From: Phenylobacterium sp. SCN 70-31
Lineage (GTDB): Bacteria > Pseudomonadota > Alphaproteobacteria > Caulobacterales > Caulobacteraceae
Direction of reading: 5' to 3'
DNA: 64,000 bases
NCBI RefSeq assembly: GCF_001724605.1
Contig: NZ_MEEX01000004.1
Coordinates: forward strand, 124,001-188,000
Shown here one piece after another: positions 51,914-61,456 of this stretch. Each line of letters starts with the position of its first letter. Positions within the stretch are counted from its first letter, which is position 1. Position numbers and translations under genes: made by a program. A model generated the notes under the pieces. The model had not been told where the DNA came from and did not search any database. It saw nothing but the letters and a program-made list of their open reading frames with translations.

Positions 51914-52438
51914 CTACGGCAGCAGGGCTTCCTTGGCGAGGAACGCCTTCAGGTCGCCGCCCTCGAACAGGACCCCGCGGATTCCCGCCCGAAGCGCGGC
52001 TTCCAGGTCCGACGGCTTGTCGCCGATCAGCATCGAGGCCTCGCGGTCGATGGGCCAGTCCTGAAGGGCCTGGAGGATCATCCCGGGATTGGGCTTGCGA
52101 AGGGGCGGGTCGGGATGGCGATAGGCCGGATCGGCGGCCTCGGGGTGCTGAGGCGCATGGTAGAAGGCGTCGATCCGTCCGCCTTCGGCCTTCAGGTCGT
52201 CCTGCATCCGCGCGTGCAGGGCATGGACCGCGTCCTCGGTGTAGTAGCCCCGGCCGACGCCCGACTGGTTCGTCACCACGATCACCAGCCAGCCCGCCCG
52301 GTTGAACGCCGCCACGGTCTCGCGCGCGCCGGACACCCAGGTGAAATCCTCCCATCGGTGCACATAGCCGCGGTCCTCGTTGAGCACGCCATCGCGGTCG
52401 AGGAACAGGGCCGGTCGGAGGGTTGAGGAGTCGGGCAC
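51914..52438 (-). CDS. HAD-IIIA phosphatase, GmhB-like, lacking the zinc cysteines
   Basis: 174 aa, cytoplasmic. HAD motif I is FLDRDGVLN (Asp14 and Asp16), then the TNQSGVGRG substrate loop, the lysine segment LRKPNPGM and motif [13 protein letters not shown]. This matches D-glycero-D-manno-heptose-1,7-bisphosphate 7-phosphatases, which make heptose for LPS. True GmhB has a zinc loop YCPHHP...CxCRKPxPG; here it reads YHAPQHP...[12 protein letters not shown] with no cysteine. It may be a zinc-free variant or act on a related sugar or histidinol phosphate. It converges on the DNA ligase gene. Confidence 0.82.
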   Translation of the reverse strand: MPDSSTLRPALFLDRDGVLNEDRGYVHRWEDFTWVSGARETVAAFNRAGWLVIVVTNQSGVGRGYYTEDAVHALHARMQDDLKAEGGRIDAFYHAPQHPEAADPAYRHPDPPLRKPNPGMILQALQDWPIDREASMLIGDKPSDLEAALRAGIRGVLFEGGDLKAFLAKEALLP

Positions 52439-52529
52439 GGCGTCAGCCTGGCGGGAAGATGTGGACAGCGGATTTCAAAAAGTCCGATTCCCCCTCTACG
52501 GTCGTGCAGGTTCTGTTGGCGAGGCGAAG

Positions 52530-54317
52530 TTGGCCGTTCTTACGATCCGCGACCTCACGGTCGATTTCGACACCCACGATAGCGTGGTCCGCGCCGTGCG
52601 AGGGGTCTCCCTGGAGGTGGGCCGGGGCGAGACCCTGGGCGTGGTCGGCGAGAGCGGATCGGGCAAGAGCCAGACCTTCATGTCGGTCATGGGGCTGCTG
52701 TCCCGCAACGGCCGCGCGTCGGGCTCGGCGCGGCTGCACGACCAGGAGCTGCTCGCGCTCTCGCCGCGCGCGCTGAACAAGGTCCGGGGCTCGAAGATGA
52801 CCATGATCTTCCAGGACCCGCTCACGGCGCTCACGCCGCATGTGCGCATCGGCGAGCAGATCGCCGAACCCCTGCGCCTGCACCTGGGCCTCTCGGGCGC
52901 CGACGCCGAGCGCCGCGCCCTGGACTGGCTGGAGCGGGTGCGCATTCCCGACGCCCGCCGACGCCTGCGCCAGTATCCCCACGAGCTGTCGGGCGGGATG
53001 CGCCAGCGGGTGATGATCGCCGCCGCCATGGCCCCCGGCCCCGACCTGCTGATCGCCGACGAGCCGACCACGGCGCTGGACGTGACGGTGCAGGCCGAGA
53101 TCCTCGACCTCATGGCCGAGCTCCAGCGCGACACCGGCGCGGCCATGGTGCTCATCACCCACGACATGGGCGTCATCGCCCGCCTGGCCGACCGGGTCTG
53201 CGTGATGAAGGACGGCGCCTATGTGGAGGAGGGGCCGGTGGCCGACATCTTCCAGCGCCCCGCCACCGACTACACCCGCGGCCTGCTGGCGGCGATCCCG
53301 CGCCTCGACCGCGCCGACCGTGGCGGACGCCCCGAGATCGGGCCTGTGGCTCCCGAGGCGCCGGTCGTGGTCGAAGGTCGCGACGTGAAGGTCCACTTCA
53401 CCGTCCGCGAGGGCCTGCTGTCGCCGTCCCGCACCCTGCGGGCGGTGGACGGGGTGTCGTTCCAGGTGCGCGAGGGCGAGACCCTTGGGATCGTGGGGGA
53501 AAGCGGCTCGGGCAAGTCCACCCTGGCGCGTGCGGTCCTCAATCTGCTGCCGGCCAGCGCCGGCGCCGTCACCCTGCTAGGCCGCGACATCACCCATGCC
53601 GACCGCGAGACACTGCGTAAGGCCCGGCGCGATCTGCAGATCGTCTTCCAGGATCCGCTGGCCAGCCTCGATCCGCGCATGACCATCGGCGATTCCATCG
53701 CCGAGCCGCTGAGCGTCTTCCGGCCCGAGCTGACCCGCGCCCAGCGCGAGGCCGCGGCGCGCGAGATGATGGCGGCGGTCGAGCTGAACCCCGCGCTCAT
53801 CAACCGCTATCCCCACGAACTGTCTGGCGGGCAGAACCAGCGCGTGGGGATCGCGCGCGCCATGATCCTGAAGCCGCGCCTGGTCATCTGCGACGAGGCT
53901 GTCTCGGCCCTCGACGTGGGCGTCCGCGCCCAGATCATCGACCTCCTCATCCGGCTCCAGCGCGAGATGGGCCTGGCGATGATCTTCATCAGCCACGACC
54001 TGGCGGTGGTGCGCGAGATCAGCCACCGGGTGCTGGTGCTCTACCTGGGCCGGGTCATGGAGTTGGCTGATCGTGATCAGATCTGGCAGGCGCCGCAGCA
54101 CCCCTACACCAGGGCGCTCCTGTCGGCCGCGCCCATCCCCGATCCGGCCGTGGAGCGCACCCGCAAGCGCCTGCGCCTGGAGGGAGAGCCGCCCAGCCCG
54201 ATGGATCCCGCCGCCGCCTTCCGCTTCGCGCCCTCGAAGGCCGCCGGCGGCGTCCCGCCCGACCTGAAGGAAGTGGCTCCGGGCCATCTGGTGGCGGAGT
54301 TCGACCCCGTCCCGTGA
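52530..54317 (+). CDS. Fused dipeptide/oligopeptide-type ABC transporter ATPase (DppD-DppF/YejF-like)
   Basis: 595 aa from a TTG at 52530 with GAGG upstream. Two ABC ATPase halves lie in one chain. The first has Walker [10 protein letters not shown] (about 41), signature LSGGMRQRV and Walker [13 protein letters not shown]. The second has GESGSGKST (about 325), signature LSGGQNQRV and a Walker B variant [12 protein letters not shown] (Ala for the usual Pro). Oligopeptide-transporter C-terminal helices end both. It energises import of peptides or similar. No permease or binding protein is in the window, so it is an orphan or the partners lie elsewhere. Confidence 0.88.
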   Translation: MAVLTIRDLTVDFDTHDSVVRAVRGVSLEVGRGETLGVVGESGSGKSQTFMSVMGLLSRNGRASGSARLHDQELLALSPRALNKVRGSKMTMIFQDPLTALTPHVRIGEQIAEPLRLHLGLSGADAERRALDWLERVRIPDARRRLRQYPHELSGGMRQRVMIAAAMAPGPDLLIADEPTTALDVTVQAEILDLMAELQRDTGAAMVLITHDMGVIARLADRVCVMKDGAYVEEGPVADIFQRPATDYTRGLLAAIPRLDRADRGGRPEIGPVAPEAPVVVEGRDVKVHFTVREGLLSPSRTLRAVDGVSFQVREGETLGIVGESGSGKSTLARAVLNLLPASAGAVTLLGRDITHADRETLRKARRDLQIVFQDPLASLDPRMTIGDSIAEPLSVFRPELTRAQREAAAREMMAAVELNPALINRYPHELSGGQNQRVGIARAMILKPRLVICDEAVSALDVGVRAQIIDLLIRLQREMGLAMIFISHDLAVVREISHRVLVLYLGRVMELADRDQIWQAPQHPYTRALLSAAPIPDPAVERTRKRLRLEGEPPSPMDPAAAFRFAPSKAAGGVPPDLKEVAPGHLVAEFDPVP

Positions 54318-54465
54318 GCGCGCGGCCGGTGGGGATCGCGAGAGTCAGGCGTCTCGGGAAGTCCGGCGGGTTTCCGGGGCTTTCGCTGCAACGCGTTGCT
54401 CCCAAGCGCCGCCATCGTTAGGTTGCGCGCCTTTCCGCTCCCCGGCTTCAAAGACGCCTGATCCC

Positions 54466-55674
54466 ATGACCCTCGACTTCGAAGACATCCTCGCTGCCCA
54501 GGCGCGGCTGGAGGGTCATATCGAGCGCACGCCCTGCCGCCATTCGCGGACGCTCTCCGAAATCACCGGCGCCGAGGTGTGGGTGAAGTTCGAGAACCAC
54601 CAGTTCACGGCCGCCTACAAGGAGCGCGGCGCGCTCAACAAGCTGCTGCTGCTGGGCGAGAACGTCCGCAGCCGCGGCGTGATCGCCGCTTCGGCCGGCA
54701 ACCACAGCCAGGGCCTCAGCTACCACGCCGCGCGGCTGGGCATCCCGGTCACCATCGTGATGCCCAAGGGCACGCCCTTCGTGAAGGTGCAGCAGACGCG
54801 GGCCCACGGCGCCGAGGTGCTGATCGAGGGCGACAGCTACGACGAGGCCTCGGCCCACGCACGCAAGGTCTGCGACGACCGCGAGCTGACCTTCGTCCAT
54901 CCCTTCGACGACGTGGACGTCATGGCCGGCCAGGGCACCGTGGCGATCGAGATGTTGCAGGATGTGCCCGACCTGGAGGTCCTGCCCATCCCCATCGGCG
55001 GCGGCGGCCTGATCGCGGGCATGGCGACCGCGGCCAAGCACATCAAGCGGGATATCCGCATCGTGGGCCTGGAGCCCGCCATGTTCCCGTCGTTCACGGC
55101 CCGCATGCGCGGCGTCCGTACGGCCCAGGTGAACGGCGCCTCCACCATCGCCGAGGGCATCGCGGTGAAGGAGGTGGGCGAGCACACCTATGCGATCGCA
55201 CGCCCGCTGATCGACGAGGTGCTGCTCATCGAGGAGCCGCACTTCGAGCGCGGCATCGCGCTATACTGCAACGTCGAGAAGACCGTGACCGAGGGCGCCG
55301 GCGCCGCGTCCCTGGCCGGGCTGCTGGCCTATCCCGAGCGCTTCCGCGGCAAGAAGTGCGGTCTGGTGATCACCGGCGGCAACATCGACACCCGGCTGCT
55401 GGCCTCGGTGCTGACCCGCGAGCTGGTGCGTGAGAGCCGTATCGTCTCGCTCCGCATCATCGGCGACGATCGTCCGGGCCTGCTCGCCAACGTCTCGCTG
55501 ATCATCGGCCAGATGGGCGCCAACATCATCGAGGTGGCGCACAACCGCCTGGCGCTCGACGTGCCGGCCAAGGGCGCCGAGTTCGACGTCATGATCGAGA
55601 CCCGCGACGCCCAGCACACCAACGAGGTGATGGACGCGCTGCGCGAGCGCGGCTACCCGCCCCGTGTGGTCTGA
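54466..55674 (+). CDS. ilvA: Threonine ammonia-lyase with ACT domain
   Basis: 402 aa, fold-type II PLP enzyme converting threonine to 2-oxobutanoate for isoleucine synthesis. The PLP lysine is in TAAYKERGALNKL (about 51). The SAGNHSQGLSYHAARLG phosphate loop and PIGGGGLIAGMA glycine loop are present. A C-terminal ACT domain (about 328-402, ESRIVSLRIIGDDRPGLLANVS) likely binds isoleucine or valine for control. The single ACT distinguishes it from E. coli IlvA. It is on the same strand as the ABC ATPase upstream and the FKBP downstream but has a 148-base leader of its own. Confidence 0.92.
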   Translation: MTLDFEDILAAQARLEGHIERTPCRHSRTLSEITGAEVWVKFENHQFTAAYKERGALNKLLLLGENVRSRGVIAASAGNHSQGLSYHAARLGIPVTIVMPKGTPFVKVQQTRAHGAEVLIEGDSYDEASAHARKVCDDRELTFVHPFDDVDVMAGQGTVAIEMLQDVPDLEVLPIPIGGGGLIAGMATAAKHIKRDIRIVGLEPAMFPSFTARMRGVRTAQVNGASTIAEGIAVKEVGEHTYAIARPLIDEVLLIEEPHFERGIALYCNVEKTVTEGAGAASLAGLLAYPERFRGKKCGLVITGGNIDTRLLASVLTRELVRESRIVSLRIIGDDRPGLLANVSLIIGQMGANIIEVAHNRLALDVPAKGAEFDVMIETRDAQHTNEVMDALRERGYPPRVV

Positions 55675-55716
55675 CCCTGGCGCTTCCGCCGCGCCGACAA
55701 CGCCCCGGAGAGTTCC

Positions 55717-56223
55717 ATGAAGCGCATGTTCGTCCTGGCCGCCGCAGTGCTGGCGCTGGCCGCCTGCGACCGCACGCCCAAGGTCGCCGAGCCCGGCGTC
55801 CCGGTCCCGCAGTCCGAGGCCTCCAAGGCGTTCATGGCCAAGGTGGGCAAGGAGGAGGGCGTGAAGGTCCTCGAATCGGGCCTGGCCTACAAGGTCGTGC
55901 GTTCTGGACCGGAAGCGGGCCTGAAGCCCGGACCGGACGATGAGGTGAAGGTCCACTACGAAGGCAAGCTGGAGGACGGCTCGGTCTTCGACTCTTCGTA
56001 CGAGCGCGGGCAGCCTGCCGCCATGCCGCTGAACCGCCTCATTCCGGCCTGGCAAGAGGCGCTCCAGCTCATGCGACCGGGCGACGAATGGATCCTCTAC
56101 GTGCCGTCCAACCTGGGCTACGGCGAAGAAGGCTCAGGGCGCATCCCGCCGGGGGCGCCGCTCATCTTCCGGATCGAGCTGATCGACGCCCTGCCGGCGC
56201 CGGGCCGGGTCCAGCGGGGATAG
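55717..56223 (+). CDS. FKBP-type peptidyl-prolyl isomerase, lipoprotein
   Basis: 168 aa. The lipobox LALAAC (Cys17) anchors it in the envelope. The FKBP domain (about 60-160) shows DDEVKVHYEGKLEDGSVFDSSYERG, AWQEALQLMRPGDEWILYVPSNLGYGEEGSG and PLIFRIELIDA, with the usual aromatic pocket residues. It helps periplasmic or outer-membrane proteins fold by Pro isomerisation. Its stop is directly followed by the ATG of the next small gene, indicating translational coupling. Confidence 0.92.
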   Translation: MKRMFVLAAAVLALAACDRTPKVAEPGVPVPQSEASKAFMAKVGKEEGVKVLESGLAYKVVRSGPEAGLKPGPDDEVKVHYEGKLEDGSVFDSSYERGQPAAMPLNRLIPAWQEALQLMRPGDEWILYVPSNLGYGEEGSGRIPPGAPLIFRIELIDALPAPGRVQRG

Positions 56224-56505
56224 ATGGCCGGGGCGGAGCCGCCGCAGGTCTTCCTCGTCACCCTCGAAGCCGTCGAGGCGCCCGGCGACGTCCCCCTGAC
56301 GGTCCTGGCGTTCGCCCGGGCGGGTGACGAGGCCGCCGCCCAGGCTGCGGCGGTCGCCGAACTCGAGGGTTTCGGCTGGCGTGACATCCGCCCCCTGCGG
56401 GTCGGTGAACTGATCGACCGTGACGCCCTTCCCGACGACTTCCGCGACGCCGTCGCCAATGCAGACCGCTTCGGTTGCGGGCTGATCGTCTATGACGAGC
56501 CCTGA
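56224..56505 (+). CDS. 93-aa protein of unknown function, coupled to the FKBP gene
   Basis: It starts at the base after the FKBP stop (TAGATG). The 93-aa product, MAGAEPPQVFLVTLEAVEAP ... GFGWRDIRPLRVGELIDRDALPDDFRDAVANADRFGCGLIVYDEP, is acidic, has no signal peptide and looks like a small alpha/beta domain. No family is recognised. Coupled translation suggests a related need, but the partner is envelope-located and this is not. Confidence 0.7.
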   Translation: MAGAEPPQVFLVTLEAVEAPGDVPLTVLAFARAGDEAAAQAAAVAELEGFGWRDIRPLRVGELIDRDALPDDFRDAVANADRFGCGLIVYDEP

Positions 56506-56554
56506 ACGTCGGCTTTCCTTTGAGCCTCGCGTCCCGCGGAGCTAAGTCTTGCCG

Positions 56555-57721
56555 ATGACCTCCGACCTCTATCCCGCGGCGAGGGACCTGCTGGCGACGC
56601 TGATCGGGTTCGACACGACGTCGCGCGGCTCGAACCTGGCGCTTGTCGAATGGGTCGAGGGCTATCTGGACAGGCTTGGCGCCACGCACCGCCGCGTACC
56701 GAACCCCGACGGGACCAAGTCGAACCTGCTGGCCACCCTCGGTCCCGCTGCGCCCGGCGGCGTCGTCCTGTCGGGACATACCGACGTGGTGCCCGTGGAC
56801 GGCCAGCCCTGGTCCAGTGACCCGTTCGTCCTCACCGAGCGCGACGGACGCCTCTATGGCCGGGGGACGTGCGACATGAAGGGCTTCCTGGCCCTGGCCC
56901 TCGCCGCCGCGCCCGAGTTGGCGAGGACCGCGCGCCGTCCCGTCCACCTGGCCTTCTCGTACGATGAGGAGATCGGCTGCCTGGGGGCGCCGGCCATGAT
57001 CGAGGTGATCCGGCGGGAACTCCCCGCCCCCGCCGTGGTCGTGGTGGGCGAGCCCACCAGCATGGAGGCGGTGAACGGCCACAAGGGGATCGCCACCTTC
57101 CACGTCACCGTCACCGGTCGCGAGGCCCATTCCAGCCAGACGCATCTGGGCGTCTCGGCGATCATGGAGGCCGTTCCGCTGATGGCGCGCCTGCGGACGC
57201 TGGCCGAGCAGCTCCAGGCCGAGGCCGACCCCGCCTCGCCGTTCATGCCGAAGGGGCCCACCCTGACCATCGGCATGATCGAGGGCGGCACCGCGCACAA
57301 CATCCTGGCGCGGGAGTGCCGCTTCGTCTTCGACCTGCGCACACCCGGCGGTCGCACGCCGGCTGAGATCGTCGTCCCGTTCCTGGCCGAGGCGAAGGCG
57401 CTGGACGCGGCGCTCAAGGCCAGGGCGCCCGAGGCCGGCGTCACGGTCGAGATGCGCACCGACGTGCCGGCCTTCACCCCCGAGCGCGACGGGGCGGCCG
57501 AAGCCTTCGTCCGTCGCCTGACCGGCGACAACGGCCCACCGCGCGTGGTGGCCTACGCCGCCGAGGCGGGCCAGTTCCAGCAGGCCGGCTTCTCCACCGT
57601 CATCTGCGGCCCGGGCTCGATCGACCAGGCGCACCAGCCGGACGAATACGTCGACATCTCCCAGATGCAGCGCGGCGCCCTCTTCATGCGCCGCCTGATC
57701 GAATGGGCTGCGGAAGGCTGA
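56555..57721 (+). CDS. argE: Acetylornithine deacetylase (M20 family)
   Basis: 388 aa from the ATG at 56555. A TTG at 56549 has the better ribosome-site spacing (GCGGAG), so two extra residues are possible. The M20 metal-site motifs are SGHTDVVPVDGQPW, GRGTCDMKGF and YDEEIGCLGA (metal Glu and general base), with late GPGSIDQAHQPDEYV. The dimerisation lid is in the middle (GHKGIATFHVTVTGREAHSSQ). It converts N-acetylornithine to ornithine in arginine synthesis. The structured repeat copy 2 follows its stop directly. Confidence 0.9.
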   Translation: MTSDLYPAARDLLATLIGFDTTSRGSNLALVEWVEGYLDRLGATHRRVPNPDGTKSNLLATLGPAAPGGVVLSGHTDVVPVDGQPWSSDPFVLTERDGRLYGRGTCDMKGFLALALAAAPELARTARRPVHLAFSYDEEIGCLGAPAMIEVIRRELPAPAVVVVGEPTSMEAVNGHKGIATFHVTVTGREAHSSQTHLGVSAIMEAVPLMARLRTLAEQLQAEADPASPFMPKGPTLTIGMIEGGTAHNILARECRFVFDLRTPGGRTPAEIVVPFLAEAKALDAALKARAPEAGVTVEMRTDVPAFTPERDGAAEAFVRRLTGDNGPPRVVAYAAEAGQFQQAGFSTVICGPGSIDQAHQPDEYVDISQMQRGALFMRRLIEWAAEG

Positions 57722-57723
57722 AT

Positions 57724-57913
57724 GTCCCCCACCCTCCGCGTGAGCGGAGGCTCAGTCATGGAACCACGGAAAACACAGAAGACATGGAAGTCGCGGCTTC
57801 GCCTTCTGTATTTTCCGTAGTTCCTCAAATTCGGGAGATCGCCGCTCCGCGGCCTCGCAGGATCATCTGCCGGCGCCCCCGCCGCACGTTCGCGTTCTTT
57901 CGTGTTTTCGTGG
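57724..57913. repeat. Structured intergenic repeat, copy 2
   Basis: It fills the whole gap between the convergent argE and glycosyltransferase stops. CCTCCGC (57733-57739) pairs perfectly with GCGGAGG (57744-57750) around a GTGA (GNRA) loop. A 22-bp stem, 57760-57781 with 57803-57824, has two mismatches that become G.U pairs in minus-strand RNA. The GGCCTCGCAGGA block and the GTGTTTTCGTG end match copy 1 at 51661-51897. The left outer arm of copy 1 is missing here. Confidence 0.85.
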
Positions 57914-58948
57914 TCAGTCCCTACGGCGAGGCGGTGGCCTCAGGGGTCGGATCACCGGCCTGCGGCCCGAGAGATCGCGGGGGTTCCAGGTCATGGCCTT
58001 CGCCACCTGCAAGACCGACGCCGTGCGTAGCCGCTGCACCTCGCGGCGGGCGCGGAACATGGCCGGCGCGCCCGCGAAGGCCGCGCGGACGGCGCGCAGG
58101 ATCAGCCGGATGTGCGGCCGGTTCTCCCGCCGAAGGTAGATCGCCGTCAGCGCCAGCAGGTGCAGCGGGACGACCAGCGGCAGGAGCAGGGCTGGCGTGT
58201 TCTTGAACAGCACCCAGAAGCGGTTCCGCGTGCCGTGGAAGACTGCGAACTCCGACTTTCGCCCCCCGCTGGACGCCGAGCCCTCGTGCAGGACCACCGC
58301 ATCGGGGACCAGCAGCGTCGGCTCGTCGGCGAGCTGAAGCCGGTAGCCCAGGTCCACGTCCTCGCCGTAGCAGAAGAACGCCTCGTCGAAGCCACCCAGG
58401 CGCAGGAACAGAGCCCGGTCGATCATCATCGCCGCGCCGCAGGGGCTGAACACCTCACCCTCAACCGCCTGGCCGCGGTCCGGGTTCAGGTAGCCGCCGC
58501 GGTAGGGGATGCCGGTGATGCTCATCACGTCGCCCAGGCCGTCCAGCATCCCCGGCGCGTCGGCCGCCATCTGGCGAGAAGTGAAGGACGAGACCTGCGC
58601 ATGGCGTTCCGCCGCCGCCACGAGACGCGCCAGCCAGTCGGGCTGCGCGTAGGCGTCCGGATTCAGCAGCACCAGCCAGCGGCCTCGCCCCTCGCGCGCC
58701 GCCTGGTTGCCCGCGCCGGTGAACCCCAGGTTCTCCGCGTTGCGGATCAGCCGCGCCCAGGGAAAGGCCTCCGCGATGGTCGCGTCGCCCGGGTCGGGCG
58801 AGGCGTTGTCGATCACCAGGGCCTCGAAATCGCGGAAGGTCTGGGCGCCCAGATGCTCCAGGCAGGCGCGCAGCGTCGGTCCCGAGTTGTAGGCGATGAC
58901 GCACACGGTGACGGCCGGGGTCTTGTCATCGTCCCTGCGCTGCGTCAT
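57914..58948 (-). CDS. Family 2 glycosyltransferase
   Basis: 344 aa from the ATG at 58948. The GT-A fold begins VTVCVIAYNSGPTLRACLEHL, with VIDNASPDPGDATI, ENLGFTGAGNQAAREGRGRWLVLLNPDAY (the DxD-like metal motif is within NPD) and the base region FDEAFFCYGEDVDLGYRLQL. A C-terminal membrane segment (ALLLPLVVPLHLLALTAIYL) anchors it. It resembles rhamnosyl or other polysaccharide transferases and is divergent from rfbC 33 bases away, which fits O-antigen or exopolysaccharide assembly. The sugar donor is not determined. Confidence 0.85.
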   Translation of the reverse strand: MTQRRDDDKTPAVTVCVIAYNSGPTLRACLEHLGAQTFRDFEALVIDNASPDPGDATIAEAFPWARLIRNAENLGFTGAGNQAAREGRGRWLVLLNPDAYAQPDWLARLVAAAERHAQVSSFTSRQMAADAPGMLDGLGDVMSITGIPYRGGYLNPDRGQAVEGEVFSPCGAAMMIDRALFLRLGGFDEAFFCYGEDVDLGYRLQLADEPTLLVPDAVVLHEGSASSGGRKSEFAVFHGTRNRFWVLFKNTPALLLPLVVPLHLLALTAIYLRRENRPHIRLILRAVRAAFAGAPAMFRARREVQRLRTASVLQVAKAMTWNPRDLSGRRPVIRPLRPPPRRRD

Positions 58949-58981
58949 GCGACGGCCACACCTGTCACTGCTGGATCCGAA

Positions 58982-59536
58982 ATGACGACGATCACGCCGC
59001 TCGCCATCCCCGACGTGCTGCTTATCACGCCCAAGCGTCATGGCGATGCGCGGGGCTGGTTCGCCGAGACCTGGAGCGTCAAGGCGCTGGCGGGAACGGT
59101 CGCCGACACCACGTTCGTCCAGGACAACCAGGCGTTCAGCGCGGCGAAGGGCACGTTGCGCGGCCTGCACTTCCAGCTCGCGCCGAACGCCCAGGGCAAG
59201 CTGATCCGGGCGCTCAGGGGCGCCATCTTCGACGTGGCGGTGGATATCCGCGTCGGCTCGCCCACCCACGGCCAGTGGGTCGGCGCCGAGCTGACCGCCG
59301 AGGGCGGTGAGCAGCTCTGGGTCCCCCGGGGCTTCGCCCACGGCTACTGCACGATCACCGACGACTGCGAGATCTTCTACAAGGTCGACGGCCCCTACGC
59401 GCCCCAGAGCGAGGGCGGGATCATCTGGAACGATCCCGACCTTGCGATCCCCTGGCCGCTCGACGGCGAGCCGCTGCTTTCCCAGAAGGACACCGTGCTG
59501 CCGCGCCTGAAGGACCTCGGGCCGGTGGCGTTCTAG
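58982..59536 (+). CDS. rfbC: dTDP-4-dehydrorhamnose 3,5-epimerase
   Basis: 184 aa, typical length for RmlC. The cupin shows [13 protein letters not shown], the active-site [21 protein letters not shown] (catalytic His in RGLHFQ), [10 protein letters not shown] and [10 protein letters not shown]. It epimerises C3 and C5 of dTDP-4-keto-6-deoxyglucose for dTDP-rhamnose. RmlA, B and D are not in the window. It is divergent from the glycosyltransferase and its last four bases overlap the convergent queG end. Confidence 0.93.
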   Translation: MTTITPLAIPDVLLITPKRHGDARGWFAETWSVKALAGTVADTTFVQDNQAFSAAKGTLRGLHFQLAPNAQGKLIRALRGAIFDVAVDIRVGSPTHGQWVGAELTAEGGEQLWVPRGFAHGYCTITDDCEIFYKVDGPYAPQSEGGIIWNDPDLAIPWPLDGEPLLSQKDTVLPRLKDLGPVAF

Positions 59537-60654
59537 CCGCCCCACTCCTCCAGCACCGACGTGTCGGCCTCTGCGGGCGTCCGGACGGCTCTGAGCGTCG
59601 CGAACGCCTCGGGGGCCAGACATTGCGACAACGCCCAGACGGCCGCCCCTCGCACCAGCGGCGAGGGGTCGTCCAACAGTCGTTCGGCCTCGGTCGTCAG
59701 GTTGGCGACGCCCGAGTTGCCGATGGCGTAGAGGACGTTGCGGACGAACCGGTCGCGGCCGATCCGCTTGACCGGGTTCTTGCGGAAGAGGTCGCGGAAG
59801 GCCGGGTCGTCCAGGCGGGCCAGGTCGGCCAGCGCCGGCGCGTTCAGCGCCTCCCTGGCGGCCAGCTTCTGCTCCCGCCCCTGCTGGGCGAACTTGTTCC
59901 AGGGGCAGACCGCCAGGCAGTCGTCGCAACCGTAGATGCGGTTGCCCAGGGCGGGGCGGAATTCCCGCGGGATCGGCCCCTTAAGTTCGATGGTCAGGTA
60001 CGAGATGCAGCGCCGGGCGTCGAGCTGGAACGGCGCTGGGAAGGCGTCGGTAGGGCACACGTCCAGACACGCCCGGCAGGTCCCGCAGGTCATCGATTCG
60101 GGAGCGTCGGGCGTCAGCTCCAGCGTGGTCAGGATCGAGCCCAGGAACAGCCAGGAGCCGAACTCCCGGCTGACCAGATTGGTGTGCCGCCCCTGCCAGC
60201 CGACGCCGGCGCGCTCGGCCAGCGGCTTTTCGAGCAGCGGCGCGGTGTCCACGAACACCTTGAGCTCGCCGCCGAACCGCGCCTGGAGCCAGCGACCCAG
60301 CGCCTTCAGGCGCGCCTTGATCACCTCGTGATAGTCGTCACCCCGGGCGTAGACGCTGATCGCGCCCCGGGCCGGCTGCGCAAGGACGGCCATCGGGTCG
60401 TCGTCGGGGCCGTAGTTCACCCCCAGCACGATGGCCGATCGCGCGTCGGCCCACATGGCGCGCGGGTGACGGCGGCGCTCGGCCGTCTCGGCCATCCAGC
60501 CCATCTCGCCGTGACGGCCGGCGTCCACGAATTCGAGCAGGCGCGCCGCGGCGGGCCAGGCTTCGTCGATGTCGGTGAAGCGGCAGAGGTCGAAGCCCAG
60601 GGCGGCGGCCTCGGCCCGGATCAGCTCTTCGCGCTCAGAAGTCGAGGTCGTCAT
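59533..60654 (-). CDS. queG: Epoxyqueuosine reductase
   Basis: 373 aa. It completes queuosine in tRNA by reducing epoxyqueuosine with cobalamin and two 4Fe-4S clusters. Cluster cysteines are in [12 protein letters not shown] (about 190) and [14 protein letters not shown] (about 243). The N-terminal domain shows [21 protein letters not shown] and LGVNYGPD. The C-terminal HEAT-like part is present ([27 protein letters not shown]). Its start lies inside the end of the glutathione transferase gene (20-base overlap), so they are co-transcribed. Confidence 0.93.
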   Translation of the reverse strand: MTTSTSEREELIRAEAAALGFDLCRFTDIDEAWPAAARLLEFVDAGRHGEMGWMAETAERRRHPRAMWADARSAIVLGVNYGPDDDPMAVLAQPARGAISVYARGDDYHEVIKARLKALGRWLQARFGGELKVFVDTAPLLEKPLAERAGVGWQGRHTNLVSREFGSWLFLGSILTTLELTPDAPESMTCGTCRACLDVCPTDAFPAPFQLDARRCISYLTIELKGPIPREFRPALGNRIYGCDDCLAVCPWNKFAQQGREQKLAAREALNAPALADLARLDDPAFRDLFRKNPVKRIGRDRFVRNVLYAIGNSGVANLTTEAERLLDDPSPLVRGAAVWALSQCLAPEAFATLRAVRTPAEADTSVLEEWGG

Positions 60655-61324
60655 AGTGGCCGGCGGGCGCGAGGCCCGGCCAGCGGTCGGCCAGGAGCGG
60701 CCGGAAACACGGCCGGGACTTCATCTTCATGTACCACGTCTTCACCGCCGGCGCGTCGCGCCAGGGCACGTCGCCGAAGTAGTCGATGACCGACATGTAG
60801 GCCGCGGCCGTGAAATCGGCGAGCGACAGGCGCTTGCCCGCCAGCCACTCGCGCGCCTGGAGCAGGTCGTCCAGCATGAAGAGATGCGATTTCAGAGCGT
60901 CCTTGCCCTGGCGCAGGTTGGCCAGCTCGGGCGGCCCAAGCCCCAGCAGCCGCTTCTCGATCTTCTCGTGAAGGATGTAGCCCGAGGCCTCGAACTCGAA
61001 CTTGCGCTCGAACCAGGTCATCAGCCGGCGGGCTTCGGCCCGCTCTGCCGGCGTGTCGGCCATCAGCGCGGGTTCGGGGCAGGACTCCATCAGGTGGTCC
61101 ACGATCGCGCGGCTCTCGCACAGGACGAGGGGCGGCGCGTCGCCGGCCGTCTCCACCAGCACCGGGACCATTCCCGACGGATTCAGCTTGGTGAGGTCCC
61201 GCGGGCGTTCCCAGTAGCGAACGGACACGTCGGTGAACGCCAGCCGCTTCTCGCCCAGCACGAGGCGCGCGAGCCGCGAGGCGGGGTCCAGCGGGAAGTG
61301 GTGGAGGGTGCGTTCGACGCTCAT
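60635..61324 (-). CDS. Glutathione S-transferase family protein
   Basis: 229 aa from the ATG at 61324. It has an N-terminal thioredoxin-like domain ([25 protein letters not shown] ... [11 protein letters not shown] with the cis-Pro, [13 protein letters not shown] with the glutathione-binding ES). The C-terminal helical domain reads [25 protein letters not shown]. Catalytic Ser/Cys near the N-terminus is not obvious (PLDPASR). It likely detoxifies electrophiles or acts in thiol transfer. It overlaps queG by 20 bases, upstream in the operon. Confidence 0.88.
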   Translation of the reverse strand: MSVERTLHHFPLDPASRLARLVLGEKRLAFTDVSVRYWERPRDLTKLNPSGMVPVLVETAGDAPPLVLCESRAIVDHLMESCPEPALMADTPAERAEARRLMTWFERKFEFEASGYILHEKIEKRLLGLGPPELANLRQGKDALKSHLFMLDDLLQAREWLAGKRLSLADFTAAAYMSVIDYFGDVPWRDAPAVKTWYMKMKSRPCFRPLLADRWPGLAPAGHYDDLDF

Positions 61325-61456
61325 GCAGGCCGCGCCTCTTACGCGAATCGACGAAACGCCAACAGACGCTCCGGGTCTTAAGGGCTCGTTTACTTCGCCA
61401 CGTCGGGTGCGCAGCCCCACTCGCCCGTGAGGCGAATGAAAGGCTTTCCGGTCGGC

